Shown here one piece after another: positions 1 to 5,261 of a stretch of DNA of 7,854 nt. A program made the translations under genes and the position numbers. The notes below the pieces were generated by a model that did no database searches, had not been told where the DNA came from, and saw only the letters and a program-made list of their open reading frames with translations. Where the stretch lies: assembly GCA_015222915.1 (NCBI GenBank), contig JADFWE010000142.1:1-7854 (forward strand), read 5' to 3'. This DNA is from Pseudomonadota bacterium. GTDB lineage: Bacteria; Pseudomonadota; Gammaproteobacteria; SZUA-229. The stretch's first letter is position 1. The number at the start of each line of letters is the position of its first letter.

Positions 1-167
1 CGCAAAGGAAAAGCGTTTGAGATTTGTCATTGCGAGCGAAGCGCGGCAATCTCTATCGGGCAACCGTGCTATCTAAGTTGGGGTTGCCGCGCTTCGCTCG
101 CAATGACAGGCAAAAAAGTTTTGCTTTTATCTTCGCGTCTCTGCGGCTTTGCGCGAGCAATGTTTTT
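1..167. repeat. Composite nested inverted-repeat element, copy 1 (left end cut by window)
   Basis: The outer unit is a CGCAAAG motif at 1-7, answered in inverted orientation by a CTTCGCG/CTTTGCG-type block at 131-167 that ends in GCGCGAGCAATG plus a T-run. Inside it lies a perfect inverted repeat whose arms begin with TGTCAT (25-49 and 84-108). The order outer'-inner-inner'-outer, and the spacing from the end of the inner arm to the outer block (22 bases), match the element at about 4822-5135 (21 bases). There is no coding sequence and no transposase. It lies downstream of ihfB, with no gene between 1 and 208. It is probably a non-autonomous dispersed intergenic repeat. Its left boundary is outside the window. 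Confidence 0.7.
25..108. repeat. Perfect 25-bp inverted repeat, 34-base spacer
   Basis: The arm at 25-49 and the arm at 84-108 are exact reverse complements over 25 bases. Each arm also holds a short self-complementary pair, ATTGC (29-33) with GCAAT (46-50), around a CGAAGC core. Arms of this TGTCATTGCGAGCGAAGC type are familiar as dispersed intergenic repeats in many proteobacterial genomes (general knowledge, no search run). On transcription from ihfB it would fold into a long hairpin and could stop or protect the 3' end, but no T-run follows it on the minus strand, so I do not call it a terminator. Confidence 0.85.
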
Positions 168-208
168 AGGTCTGTTTTGTGTCAATAAGAGAAGTCAGGG
201 GAATACGT

Positions 209-544
209 CTAAGAAGTGGCGTCTTGCTCTTTCTTCATCGACTCATTTACCCGTTCACGAAGTTCTTTACCGGGTTTGAAGTGTGGTACGTATTTACCAG
301 GCAAGGCGACTGAACCACCTGTTTTCGGGTTGCGTCCTGAACGTGGGGGACGGTAGTGTAATGAAAAACTGCCGAAACCGCGTATCTCGATACGCTCGCC
401 ACTGGACAGTGAATTGCTCATCTGTTCCAGTATGCTCTTAACTGCCAGTTCTACGTCCTTATATGCGAGATGACTCTGATTACGCGCGATGCGTTCAATC
501 AATTCAGATTTCATCATCGAATCTGCATGCATTTCTTCAGCCAT
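209..544 (-). CDS. ihfB: Integration host factor beta subunit (IHF-beta, HU/IHF family)
   Basis: This is the DNA-bending subunit that pairs with IhfA in the nucleoid to bend DNA at specific sites in recombination, replication and transcription control. The 111 residues contain the family signature: KSELIERIA (12-20), the strand motif [10 protein letters not shown] (51-60), the minor-groove arm with GRNPKTG (70-76), whose Pro73 is the expected intercalating proline, and [14 protein letters not shown] (86-99). The E. coli protein is about 94 residues; here there are nine extra residues before the usual start and a short polar C-terminal tail. A Shine-Dalgarno-like AGAGGA lies 11 bases before the first ATG, while the ATG at 517 (residue 10, the usual family start) has none, so I kept the longer form. 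It follows rpsA, as in most Gammaproteobacteria, but behind a terminator-like hairpin, which suggests its own promoter. Confidence 0.95.
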   Translation of the reverse strand: MAEEMHADSMMKSELIERIARNQSHLAYKDVELAVKSILEQMSNSLSSGERIEIRGFGSFSLHYRPPRSGRNPKTGGSVALPGKYVPHFKPGKELRERVNESMKKEQDATS

Positions 545-589
545 ACCGCTAATTTTCCTCTAAATCTACCGACAATTTAAGATGAATGT

Positions 590-667
590 TCTGCACGAAA
601 TACCTTCTCTTATCCGGGCGAGCCACCTATAGGGCATTACCAAGGATGAAGGTCTACTTCGTGCAGA
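590..667 (-). promoter_or_regulatory. Candidate structured RNA leader upstream of ihfB
   Basis: Three nested pairings close on each other in the untranslated region before ihfB: a perfect 10-bp stem (590-599 with 658-667), a 6-bp stem ACCTTC/GAAGGT (602-607 with 648-653), and a 4-bp stem (612-615 with 644-647). Small internal loops separate them and the apex is about 28 bases. The element ends 45 bases before the ihfB start codon. It is too well nested to look random and is not followed by a T-run, so it may be a regulatory leader or RNA-protein binding site rather than a terminator. I do not recognise it as a known family. Confidence 0.5.
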
Positions 668-695
668 GCACTCAAATAACTTTACTTCTTACTAA

Positions 696-704
696 TCTAT
701 AACA
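696..704 (-). promoter_or_regulatory. Possible extended -10 promoter for ihfB
   Basis: On the minus strand TGT precedes TATAGA (-10 at 696-701, TG at 703-704), giving an extended -10 pattern in an AT-rich stretch. I see no good -35 hexamer at 16-18 bases. A start about 7 bases downstream would place the structured leader at 590-667 inside a roughly 145-base 5' untranslated region. The upstream terminator-like hairpin makes a local promoter plausible. This is a weak consensus call. Confidence 0.3.
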
Positions 705-746
705 AAATCAGTGATTTGCATAGCATTATTTGAATATTTAATCCAA

Positions 747-790
747 ATAACACAACAGGCTCCGGTTTTATCCGGAGCCTGTTGTGTTAT
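747..790 (-). terminator. Intrinsic terminator-like hairpin after rpsA
   Basis: The arms at 747-765 and 772-790 are perfect reverse complements over 19 bases with a 6-base loop, starting only 6 bases after the rpsA stop codon. The stem core is GC-rich (GGCTCCGG). In the minus-strand transcript the 3' side runs into TTATTTGGATT, a moderately T-rich tail. It should end or strongly reduce transcription from rpsA into ihfB. On the plus strand the tail is poorer in T, so it is oriented for rpsA. Confidence 0.8.
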
Positions 791-796
791 AGCAGA

Positions 797-2476
797 TTAA
801 TCTTTTGCTTTCATCTGCTCTTTCATCAGGTCACCCAGGGTCGGTGCTGCACCCGTTGCGTCCTGACTGTCTGAGAAGTCACGTAATGCTTCGCTCTCGT
901 CATCGTAATCTTTCGCTTTAATCGAAAGTGAGATGCCGCGATTCTTACGATCGATACCCATCAGTTTCGCTTCGACCTCGTCACCGACTTTAAGTACGGT
1001 CGATGCATCTTCAACGCGATCACGAGACAGGTCAGAAGCACGCAATGTACCTTCTACACCTTCACCCAGATCGATGATGGCTGCTTTTGCATCAACAGAC
1101 AGTACGGTACCGTTAACGAAAGAACCTTTCTTGTGCTCAGCGATATAGGTAGAGACAGGGTCCTGCTCCATCTGCTTGATACCCAGTGAGATACGCTCAC
1201 GCTCTGCATCGATAGATAATACGACCGCTTCGATGGTGTCGCCTTTCTTGAAGTTACGAACCGCTTCTTCACCGCTGTCATCCCATGAGATGTCAGACAT
1301 ATGAATCAGGCCGTCGATCTCACCGTTAAGACCAACGAAGATACCGAAATCTGTGATCGATTTGATAGTTCCGCTAACTTTGTCACCCTTGTTGTGTGAT
1401 GCAAAGAACTCGTCCCATGGATTCGCCTGACACTGTTTCATACCCAGTGAGATACGACGACGTTCTTCGTCGATATCCAGGATCATGACTTCTCTCTCTT
1501 CACCTAATGTAACGACAGAAGCAGGATTGACGTTTTTGTTCGTCCAGTCCATTTCAGATACGTGAACGAGACCTTCGACACCGTCTTCGATCTCGACGAA
1601 ACAACCGTAATCTGTGATATTGCTGACTTTACCGAACAGGCGTGAACCTTCAGGGTAACGGCGTGCGATCTCAGCCCATGGATCATCGCCAAGCTGTTTC
1701 AGACCAAGAGAAACGCGGGTTTTCTCTTTATCGAACTTGAGCACCATGACTTCGATTTCCTGGCCGACTTCAACGATCTCAGAAGGATGACGTACACGCT
1801 TCCATGCCATATCGGTGATATGCAGCAGACCGTCGATACCGCCGAGGTCAAGGAAAGCACCGTAATCGGTAAGATTTTTAACCACACCTTTGATTGGTTT
1901 GCCTTCTTCGATGCTGTTCAGCAGCGCTTCGCGCTCTTCGCTGTACTCGTTCTCGACAACCGCACGGCGTGAAACCACGACGTTGTTACGTTTCTGATCA
2001 AGTTTGATGACTTTAAATTCTAATTCCTTGTTCTCCAGGTAAGTGGTGTCACGTACAGGACGGACATCGACCAGTGAACCTGGCAGGAAGGCGCGGATAT
2101 CACCCAGCTCAACAGTAAAGCCGCCTTTGACTTTTCCTGTGATGATACCGGTGATGATCTCTTCGGCTTCGAATGATTTTTCTAATGTGATCCATGCTTT
2201 CGCACGTTTGGCTTTCTCACGGGATAGACGGGTTTCACCGAAACCATCTTCGACCGCTTCCAGTACGACTTCAACTTCATCGCCAACGGCCACTTCGAGC
2301 TCACCAGACAGGTTGGTGAACTGGCTAACAGGGATAACACCTTCTGATTTCAGACCGGCAGAGACGATGACGTAGCCATCGGAAATATCAGTAACGGTGC
2401 CGATAACGACGCCGCCTGTATTCATATCGGTTTGACTCAGGCTTTCTTCAAATAATTCAGCAAAACTTTCAGACAT
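797..2476 (-). CDS. rpsA: 30S ribosomal protein S1
   Basis: S1 is the large RNA-binding protein on the 30S platform that captures and unfolds mRNA so it can enter the ribosome, above all for messages with weak Shine-Dalgarno sequences. The 559 residues match the E. coli length (557) and start ([13 protein letters not shown]). Six S1/OB-fold repeats can be placed at about 21-87, 105-171, 192-260, 277-346, 364-434 and 451-520. Repeats 3-6 show the recurring pattern of D-(Y/F)-G-x-F followed by (D/E)-G-L-(L/V/I)-H. The first two are the divergent ribosome-binding repeats, with GGFTVEL and [16 protein letters not shown]. The tail after 525 is acidic and then ends in KEQMKAKD. It lies 183 bases after cmk, as is usual in proteobacteria. 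The start has no Shine-Dalgarno sequence, as in E. coli, where S1 represses its own translation. Confidence 0.98.
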   Translation of the reverse strand: MSESFAELFEESLSQTDMNTGGVVIGTVTDISDGYVIVSAGLKSEGVIPVSQFTNLSGELEVAVGDEVEVVLEAVEDGFGETRLSREKAKRAKAWITLEKSFEAEEIITGIITGKVKGGFTVELGDIRAFLPGSLVDVRPVRDTTYLENKELEFKVIKLDQKRNNVVVSRRAVVENEYSEEREALLNSIEEGKPIKGVVKNLTDYGAFLDLGGIDGLLHITDMAWKRVRHPSEIVEVGQEIEVMVLKFDKEKTRVSLGLKQLGDDPWAEIARRYPEGSRLFGKVSNITDYGCFVEIEDGVEGLVHVSEMDWTNKNVNPASVVTLGEEREVMILDIDEERRRISLGMKQCQANPWDEFFASHNKGDKVSGTIKSITDFGIFVGLNGEIDGLIHMSDISWDDSGEEAVRNFKKGDTIEAVVLSIDAERERISLGIKQMEQDPVSTYIAEHKKGSFVNGTVLSVDAKAAIIDLGEGVEGTLRASDLSRDRVEDASTVLKVGDEVEAKLMGIDRKNRGISLSIKAKDYDDESEALRDFSDSQDATGAAPTLGDLMKEQMKAKD

Positions 2477-2589
2477 AATTTTATAGTGTGATTTTTAAGT
2501 GCTTACCCATCTATGGAACAGACGAACAGAACACGGTTAGTTAATAAAACGGCCCGCCTAGCGACGAACCACCTGGTGTACGCAAGGCC
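2477..2589 (-). promoter_or_regulatory. rpsA 5' leader, likely S1 autoregulation site
   Basis: The roughly 110 bases before the rpsA ATG carry no purine-rich ribosome binding site: the last bases are AT-rich (CACTATAAAATT then ATG). In E. coli the rpsA leader likewise lacks a usual Shine-Dalgarno sequence, is translated efficiently through its folded structure, and is repressed by free S1. The same control is likely here by homology of position and lack of a Shine-Dalgarno site. I can see only short possible stems (for example ACC/GGT around 2570), so the fold itself is not established by eye. Confidence 0.45.
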
Positions 2590-2617
2590 CATATATACTA
2601 ATATAAGCCTTAATCAA
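2590..2617 (-). promoter_or_regulatory. Possible rpsA promoter in the cmk-rpsA gap
   Basis: On the minus strand TTGATT (2612-2617) is followed after 16 bases by TATATG (2590-2595) inside a run of alternating T and A. Directly downstream is GGCC, a GC-rich discriminator of the kind found at growth-rate-controlled ribosomal promoters. The hexamers match consensus only partly (4 of 6 each). Ribosomal protein S1 genes commonly have a promoter in this gap in addition to read-through from cmk. Confidence 0.35.
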
Positions 2618-2631
2618 TAAGTCGGGGAAAA

Positions 2632-2655
2632 CCTTAAGCGAGAATCCTTAAGCGA
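2632..2655 (-). repeat. Short direct repeat after cmk (2 x CCTTAAGCGA)
   Basis: CCTTAAGCGA occurs at 2632-2641 and again at 2646-2655, a 14-base period, starting 4 bases past the cmk stop codon and upstream of the candidate rpsA promoter. Each copy contains the palindrome CTTAAG. It may be a small tandem duplication or a protein site; nothing in the sequence decides this. Confidence 0.6.
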
Positions 2656-2659
2656 AACA

Positions 2660-3349
2660 CTAGATTCTTTTCTCTACCCAGCCCATGACCTCACTGGTCA
2701 CCTGCTCGATATCGATACTCGTGGTGTCGATGACGATAGCATCTGAAGCGGGTTTCAGCGGAGCTGTCGGCCGGTTCATATCGCGATCGTCGCGTAGACG
2801 TAATTCCTCAACAAGACTCGCCATATTAACACTCACACCCTTTTCTTTCAACTGCTTATATCGTCTATGCGCCCTCTCTTCGGCACTGGCAGTCAGGTAG
2901 ATTTTGAGTTGCGCATCCGGGAAGACCACCGTCCCCATATCGCGCCCGTCAGCGACCAGACCGGGGGCCTGCAAAAAGGCCCGTTGGCGTTCGAGTAGCG
3001 CTTCTCTGACCACAGGAATCGCGGCGACCTTCGAAGCTTTTTCACCCATCTCCTCGGTGCGAATCAGTTGTGTGATTTTTTCGTCATCCAGATAGATCAC
3101 CAGCTCCTTATCTTCTTCTACATAAGATACCGATAGATTTACTGCAATATCAAATAGTTGTGACTTACTTATAGAATCTACATCAATATTGGAAAATTGC
3201 CTTGATACCTGCAATGCGGTGATACGGTACAAGGAGCCACTATCGAGAATATGCCAGCCAAGCTTGCCGGCCACTGCCAGACAGATGGTGCCTTTACCCA
3301 CACCGGCAGGGCCGTCGAGGCAGATTACGGGGATATCAGAACCAATCAT
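2660..3349 (-). CDS. cmk: Cytidylate kinase (CMP/dCMP kinase)
   Basis: This cytoplasmic enzyme phosphorylates CMP and dCMP with ATP, recycling the nucleotides released by RNA decay and lipid synthesis. The 229 residues fit the E. coli enzyme (227). Visible motifs are the P-loop GPAGVGKGT (13-21), the nucleotide-site LDSGSLYR (35-42), the CMP-binding insert around 45-100 with IRTEE, ASKVAA and REALLERQRAF, the conserved LVADGRDMGTVVFPDA (131-146) with the substrate-binding Arg136-Asp137, and the lid/arginine region RLRDDRDMNR (184-193). The stretch encoding residues about 50-80 is more AT-rich than its surroundings. No Shine-Dalgarno sequence is seen before the ATG, and no better start exists. 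The gene lies between aroA and rpsA, its usual place, with a REP-like repeat ending 18 bases upstream of its start. Confidence 0.97.
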   Translation of the reverse strand: MIGSDIPVICLDGPAGVGKGTICLAVAGKLGWHILDSGSLYRITALQVSRQFSNIDVDSISKSQLFDIAVNLSVSYVEEDKELVIYLDDEKITQLIRTEEMGEKASKVAAIPVVREALLERQRAFLQAPGLVADGRDMGTVVFPDAQLKIYLTASAEERAHRRYKQLKEKGVSVNMASLVEELRLRDDRDMNRPTAPLKPASDAIVIDTTSIDIEQVTSEVMGWVEKRI

Positions 3350-3367
3350 GTGTATTTACGATATGAG

Positions 3368-3436
3368 GTAGCTGTGAATTTATTCGCACTGTGGCGACAG
3401 ACTGAAAATGCGGCGTGCGAATAAATTCGCACCTAC
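3368..3436. repeat. REP-like inverted pair in the aroA-cmk gap
   Basis: The arms at 3368-3389 and 3415-3436 are reverse complements over 22 bases with 2 mismatches, separated by 25 bases. The right arm is itself nearly a perfect palindrome: GTGCGAAT (3415-3422), AA, ATTCGCAC (3425-3432). Two hairpins in opposite orientation resemble the REP pairs (BIME-like units) seen between genes in enterobacteria and pseudomonads. In the aroA-cmk mRNA it would form one long or two small hairpins that could affect stability or read-through. No T-run follows, so it is not called a terminator. Confidence 0.75.
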
Positions 3437-3456
3437 AGTGGTATAAAACTTCACTA

Positions 3457-4782
3457 TTATTCATTTGTCACCTGGATTGAAAGACCACAGGATTCTGCCA
3501 ACCCAGCGAAATCAGGGAACGAGGTATTAACGTTATCGCAGTCTTCGATATGAATATCACCACTGGCGCGCAACGATGCCATGGCAAACGCCATCGCAAT
3601 ACGGTGATCATCATGGCTGTGCACGCTGCCGCCAGTAAACACAGAATCATCCGTGCGGCCCTGGATAACCATACCATCATCGGTAGGTCTGGCATCAACC
3701 CCTAATGCCAGCAGACCATCCGCCATTACCTGGATACGGTCACTCTCTTTCACTCTTAATTCTTCAGCACCTGTGATGACGGTTTCACCTTCAGCACAGG
3801 CAGCAGCGACAAATAATACCGGAAATTCATCGATGGCCAATGGTACCAGCGCTTCTGGTACCTGTATGCCTTTAAGTTTTGCGCCTTTAATACGGATATC
3901 AGCCACCGGCTCACCACCGACCTCCTGCTGGTTCGACATGGTGATATCGGCACCCATCAGCTTCAGGATATCGATGATGCCGGTACGTGTAGGATTGATA
4001 CCGACATGCTGCAACACGATATCAGATCCTTCGGCGATGCTGGCACCGACCATAAAGAAAGCGGCTGACGAGATATCCGCCGGCACATCGATGTCAGCAG
4101 CGATAAGTTTTGCCGGGCCGCTGATACAGGCGGTAGAATTTTCGACTGTTATGTCACAGCCAAAGGCTTTTAGCATACGCTCGGTATGATCGCGTGTGAC
4201 AGCAGGTTCTGTGACGCAGGTATTGCCTTGTGCATACAAGCCTGCCAGCAGACAGCAGGATTTAACCTGTGCACTGGCCATCGGCATCTGATAACTGAAA
4301 CCATTCAGTGACTGACCGCCTTTGATCTTTAACGGTGGTTTGCCGCCCTCTGCCGTCTCTATATTGGCACCCATCTGAGTCAATGGATCAGTAACCCGTT
4401 TCATCGGACGTTTTGACAAAGACACATCACCGCTCAGTTCGATATCAAAAGACTGACCGGCAAGCAGTCCGGCGAGCAGGCGCATGGAGGTGCCGGAATT
4501 GCCAAGATCGAGCGCCTGAGACGGCGCCTTTAAACCGTTCATACCGACGCCATGAATAGTCACTCTGCCGTCGACCGGACCTTCTATCGTCACGCCCATT
4601 GCCTGAAATGCACGCAGGGTATTCAGGCTGTCTTCACCTTCGAGGAAGCCGCTGATATTGCTGGTGCCTTCAGCCAGTGAGCCGAACATGATGGAACGGT
4701 GCGAGATGGATTTGTCGCCGGGAACGCGGATTTGCCCCTGAAGAGGGACTTTGTTGCAGCCGTTTTTGGCAATGTATTTCAT
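3457..4782 (-). CDS. aroA: 3-phosphoshikimate 1-carboxyvinyltransferase (EPSP synthase), class II type
   Basis: The enzyme joins shikimate-3-phosphate and phosphoenolpyruvate to form EPSP, the step before chorismate. The 441 residues carry GDKS (22-25) in RVPGDKSISHRS, NSGTSMR (95-101), SLSKRPMKRV (121-130), SAQVK (170-174), RDHTE (197-201), NPTR (263-266), the catalytic Asp318 in AIDEFPVLF, Glu346 in VKESDR, and HDDHRIAM (390-397). The GDKS, SAQxK, RxHxE and NxTR set is the one used to define class II EPSP synthases (the CP4-like group). However, the phosphoenolpyruvate-site glycine (Gly97) is kept where the CP4 enzyme has Ala, and the position equal to E. coli Pro101 is Leu102. In many relatives tyrA and aroA touch, overlap or are fused; here they are 479 bases apart. 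No Shine-Dalgarno sequence precedes the ATG and no alternative start codon is available nearby. Confidence 0.97.
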   Translation of the reverse strand: MKYIAKNGCNKVPLQGQIRVPGDKSISHRSIMFGSLAEGTSNISGFLEGEDSLNTLRAFQAMGVTIEGPVDGRVTIHGVGMNGLKAPSQALDLGNSGTSMRLLAGLLAGQSFDIELSGDVSLSKRPMKRVTDPLTQMGANIETAEGGKPPLKIKGGQSLNGFSYQMPMASAQVKSCCLLAGLYAQGNTCVTEPAVTRDHTERMLKAFGCDITVENSTACISGPAKLIAADIDVPADISSAAFFMVGASIAEGSDIVLQHVGINPTRTGIIDILKLMGADITMSNQQEVGGEPVADIRIKGAKLKGIQVPEALVPLAIDEFPVLFVAAACAEGETVITGAEELRVKESDRIQVMADGLLALGVDARPTDDGMVIQGRTDDSVFTGGSVHSHDDHRIAMAFAMASLRASGDIHIEDCDNVNTSFPDFAGLAESCGLSIQVTNE

Positions 4783-4796
4783 ATTTATGCGGGTGT

Positions 4797-4823
4797 GTTA
4801 TATGTCAGACTTATTAAAAACAA
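4797..4823 (-). promoter_or_regulatory. Possible aroA promoter at the edge of the repeat
   Basis: On the minus strand TTGTTT (4818-4823) lies at the AT-rich outer edge of the composite repeat, and TATAAC (4797-4802, 5 of 6 to consensus) follows after a short 15-base spacer. TATAAC sits only 14 bases before the aroA ATG, so a transcript from here would have a leader of only about 8 bases. The spacing is not ideal, so this is tentative. Confidence 0.3.
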
Positions 4824-5135
4824 AATTTCTCGCAAAGCTTCCGCATCCTGCTCACGCCCCTTACCTACATCCCTGTAGGCAAAGGCGCAGAGAGCGCAAA
4901 GTAAGATCCTTAATTATTTGTTGTCATCCTGGCCGAAGCAAAGCGCAGTGGAAGGATCTTTAACTCTCTATGCAGCCGTCATAGCAAGATCCTTCGGCAA
5001 TTGCTCCATGCATTGCTCTACTACCGTACTTCCTGCACATATCGACTCCACTGCATTACGCTCAGGATGACACCAATACATTATTGTTTTTACCTTTGCG
5101 TTCTCCGTACCTTTGCGAGAGCAATATTTTTTAAA
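4822..5135. repeat. Composite nested inverted-repeat element, copy 2, between tyrA and aroA
   Basis: The outer arms include the exact 10-base pair TCTCGCAAAG (4828-4837) and CTTTGCGAGA (5111-5120). The left outer unit continues to CGCAAAG at 4895-4901 and the right one begins with CTTTGCG at 5094-5100. Within it is a second inverted pair whose arms start with TGTCATCCTG (4922-4931 and, inverted, 5063-5072). The layout parallels the element at 1-167. The left outer unit is interrupted by a 41-base segment (4838-4878) carrying a CCTACA-TCCC-TGTAGG hairpin and flanked by GCAAAG on both sides. It contains no convincing gene. It accounts for most of the 479-base gene-free gap. Confidence 0.7.
4922..5072. 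repeat. Inner inverted pair of copy 2, TGTCATCCTG family
   Basis: Matching blocks are TGTCATCCTG (4922-4931) with CAGGATGACA (5063-5072), GCAGTGGA (4945-4952) with TCCACTGC (5047-5054), and GAAGGATCTT (4951-4960) with AAGATCCTTC (4986-4995). The last pair shows that the right arm is split: about 50 bases (4996-5046) stand between its two halves. The left arm is compact (39 bases) and looks intact. Repeats of this type are common between genes in diverse proteobacteria (general knowledge, not searched). Confidence 0.75.
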
Positions 5136-5141
5136 AGCAAC

Positions 5142-5218
5142 AGCGTAGGTCGGGCACTGCCCGACAGACATACAGTCAATAGAAACACCGTTAGGGTGTG
5201 CAACCCCCACCCTGCAAA
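5142..5218. repeat. Hairpin-rich intergenic repeat next to tyrA
   Basis: A 7-bp perfect stem GTCGGGC-ACT-GCCCGAC (5149-5165) is followed by a second stem AGGGTG/CACCCT (5193-5198 with 5208-5213, 9-base loop). This segment resembles a common dispersed gammaproteobacterial repeat, from memory. It begins right after copy 2 of the composite element and ends about 43 bases past the tyrA stop codon. In the tyrA transcript the hairpins could act as a 3' barrier or attenuator, but no T-run follows them directly. Confidence 0.55.
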
Positions 5219-5261
5219 ATCTAAAGGGCACCTCTATAAATAGCTTGCGGCCTCTGTGCTA

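Noticed and set aside
110..128. Small plus-strand terminator (GCAAAA-AAG-TTTTGC followed by TTTT)
   Set aside because: The stem is short and AT-rich, there is no plus-strand gene upstream, and it lies inside the composite repeat.
1..167. Possible CRISPR array or insertion sequence
   Set aside because: Repeats are inverted and only two per site, with no regular spacers, no cas genes and no transposase frame.
2043..2375. 110-residue plus-strand open frame opposite rpsA
   Set aside because: Antisense to the S1 N-terminal repeats, dominated by Ser and Thr, with no supporting signal.
3653..4189. 178-residue open frame on the plus strand opposite aroA
   Set aside because: It is the antisense shadow of a well-supported aroA, rich in Ser, Ile and Pro, with no domain or upstream signal.
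4968..5231. 87-residue open frame on the minus strand in the tyrA-aroA gap
   Set aside because: It lies wholly on dispersed repeats (the TGTCATCCTG type and the hairpin repeat at 5142-5218), has no recognisable domain, and its sequence is explained by translated repeat DNA.
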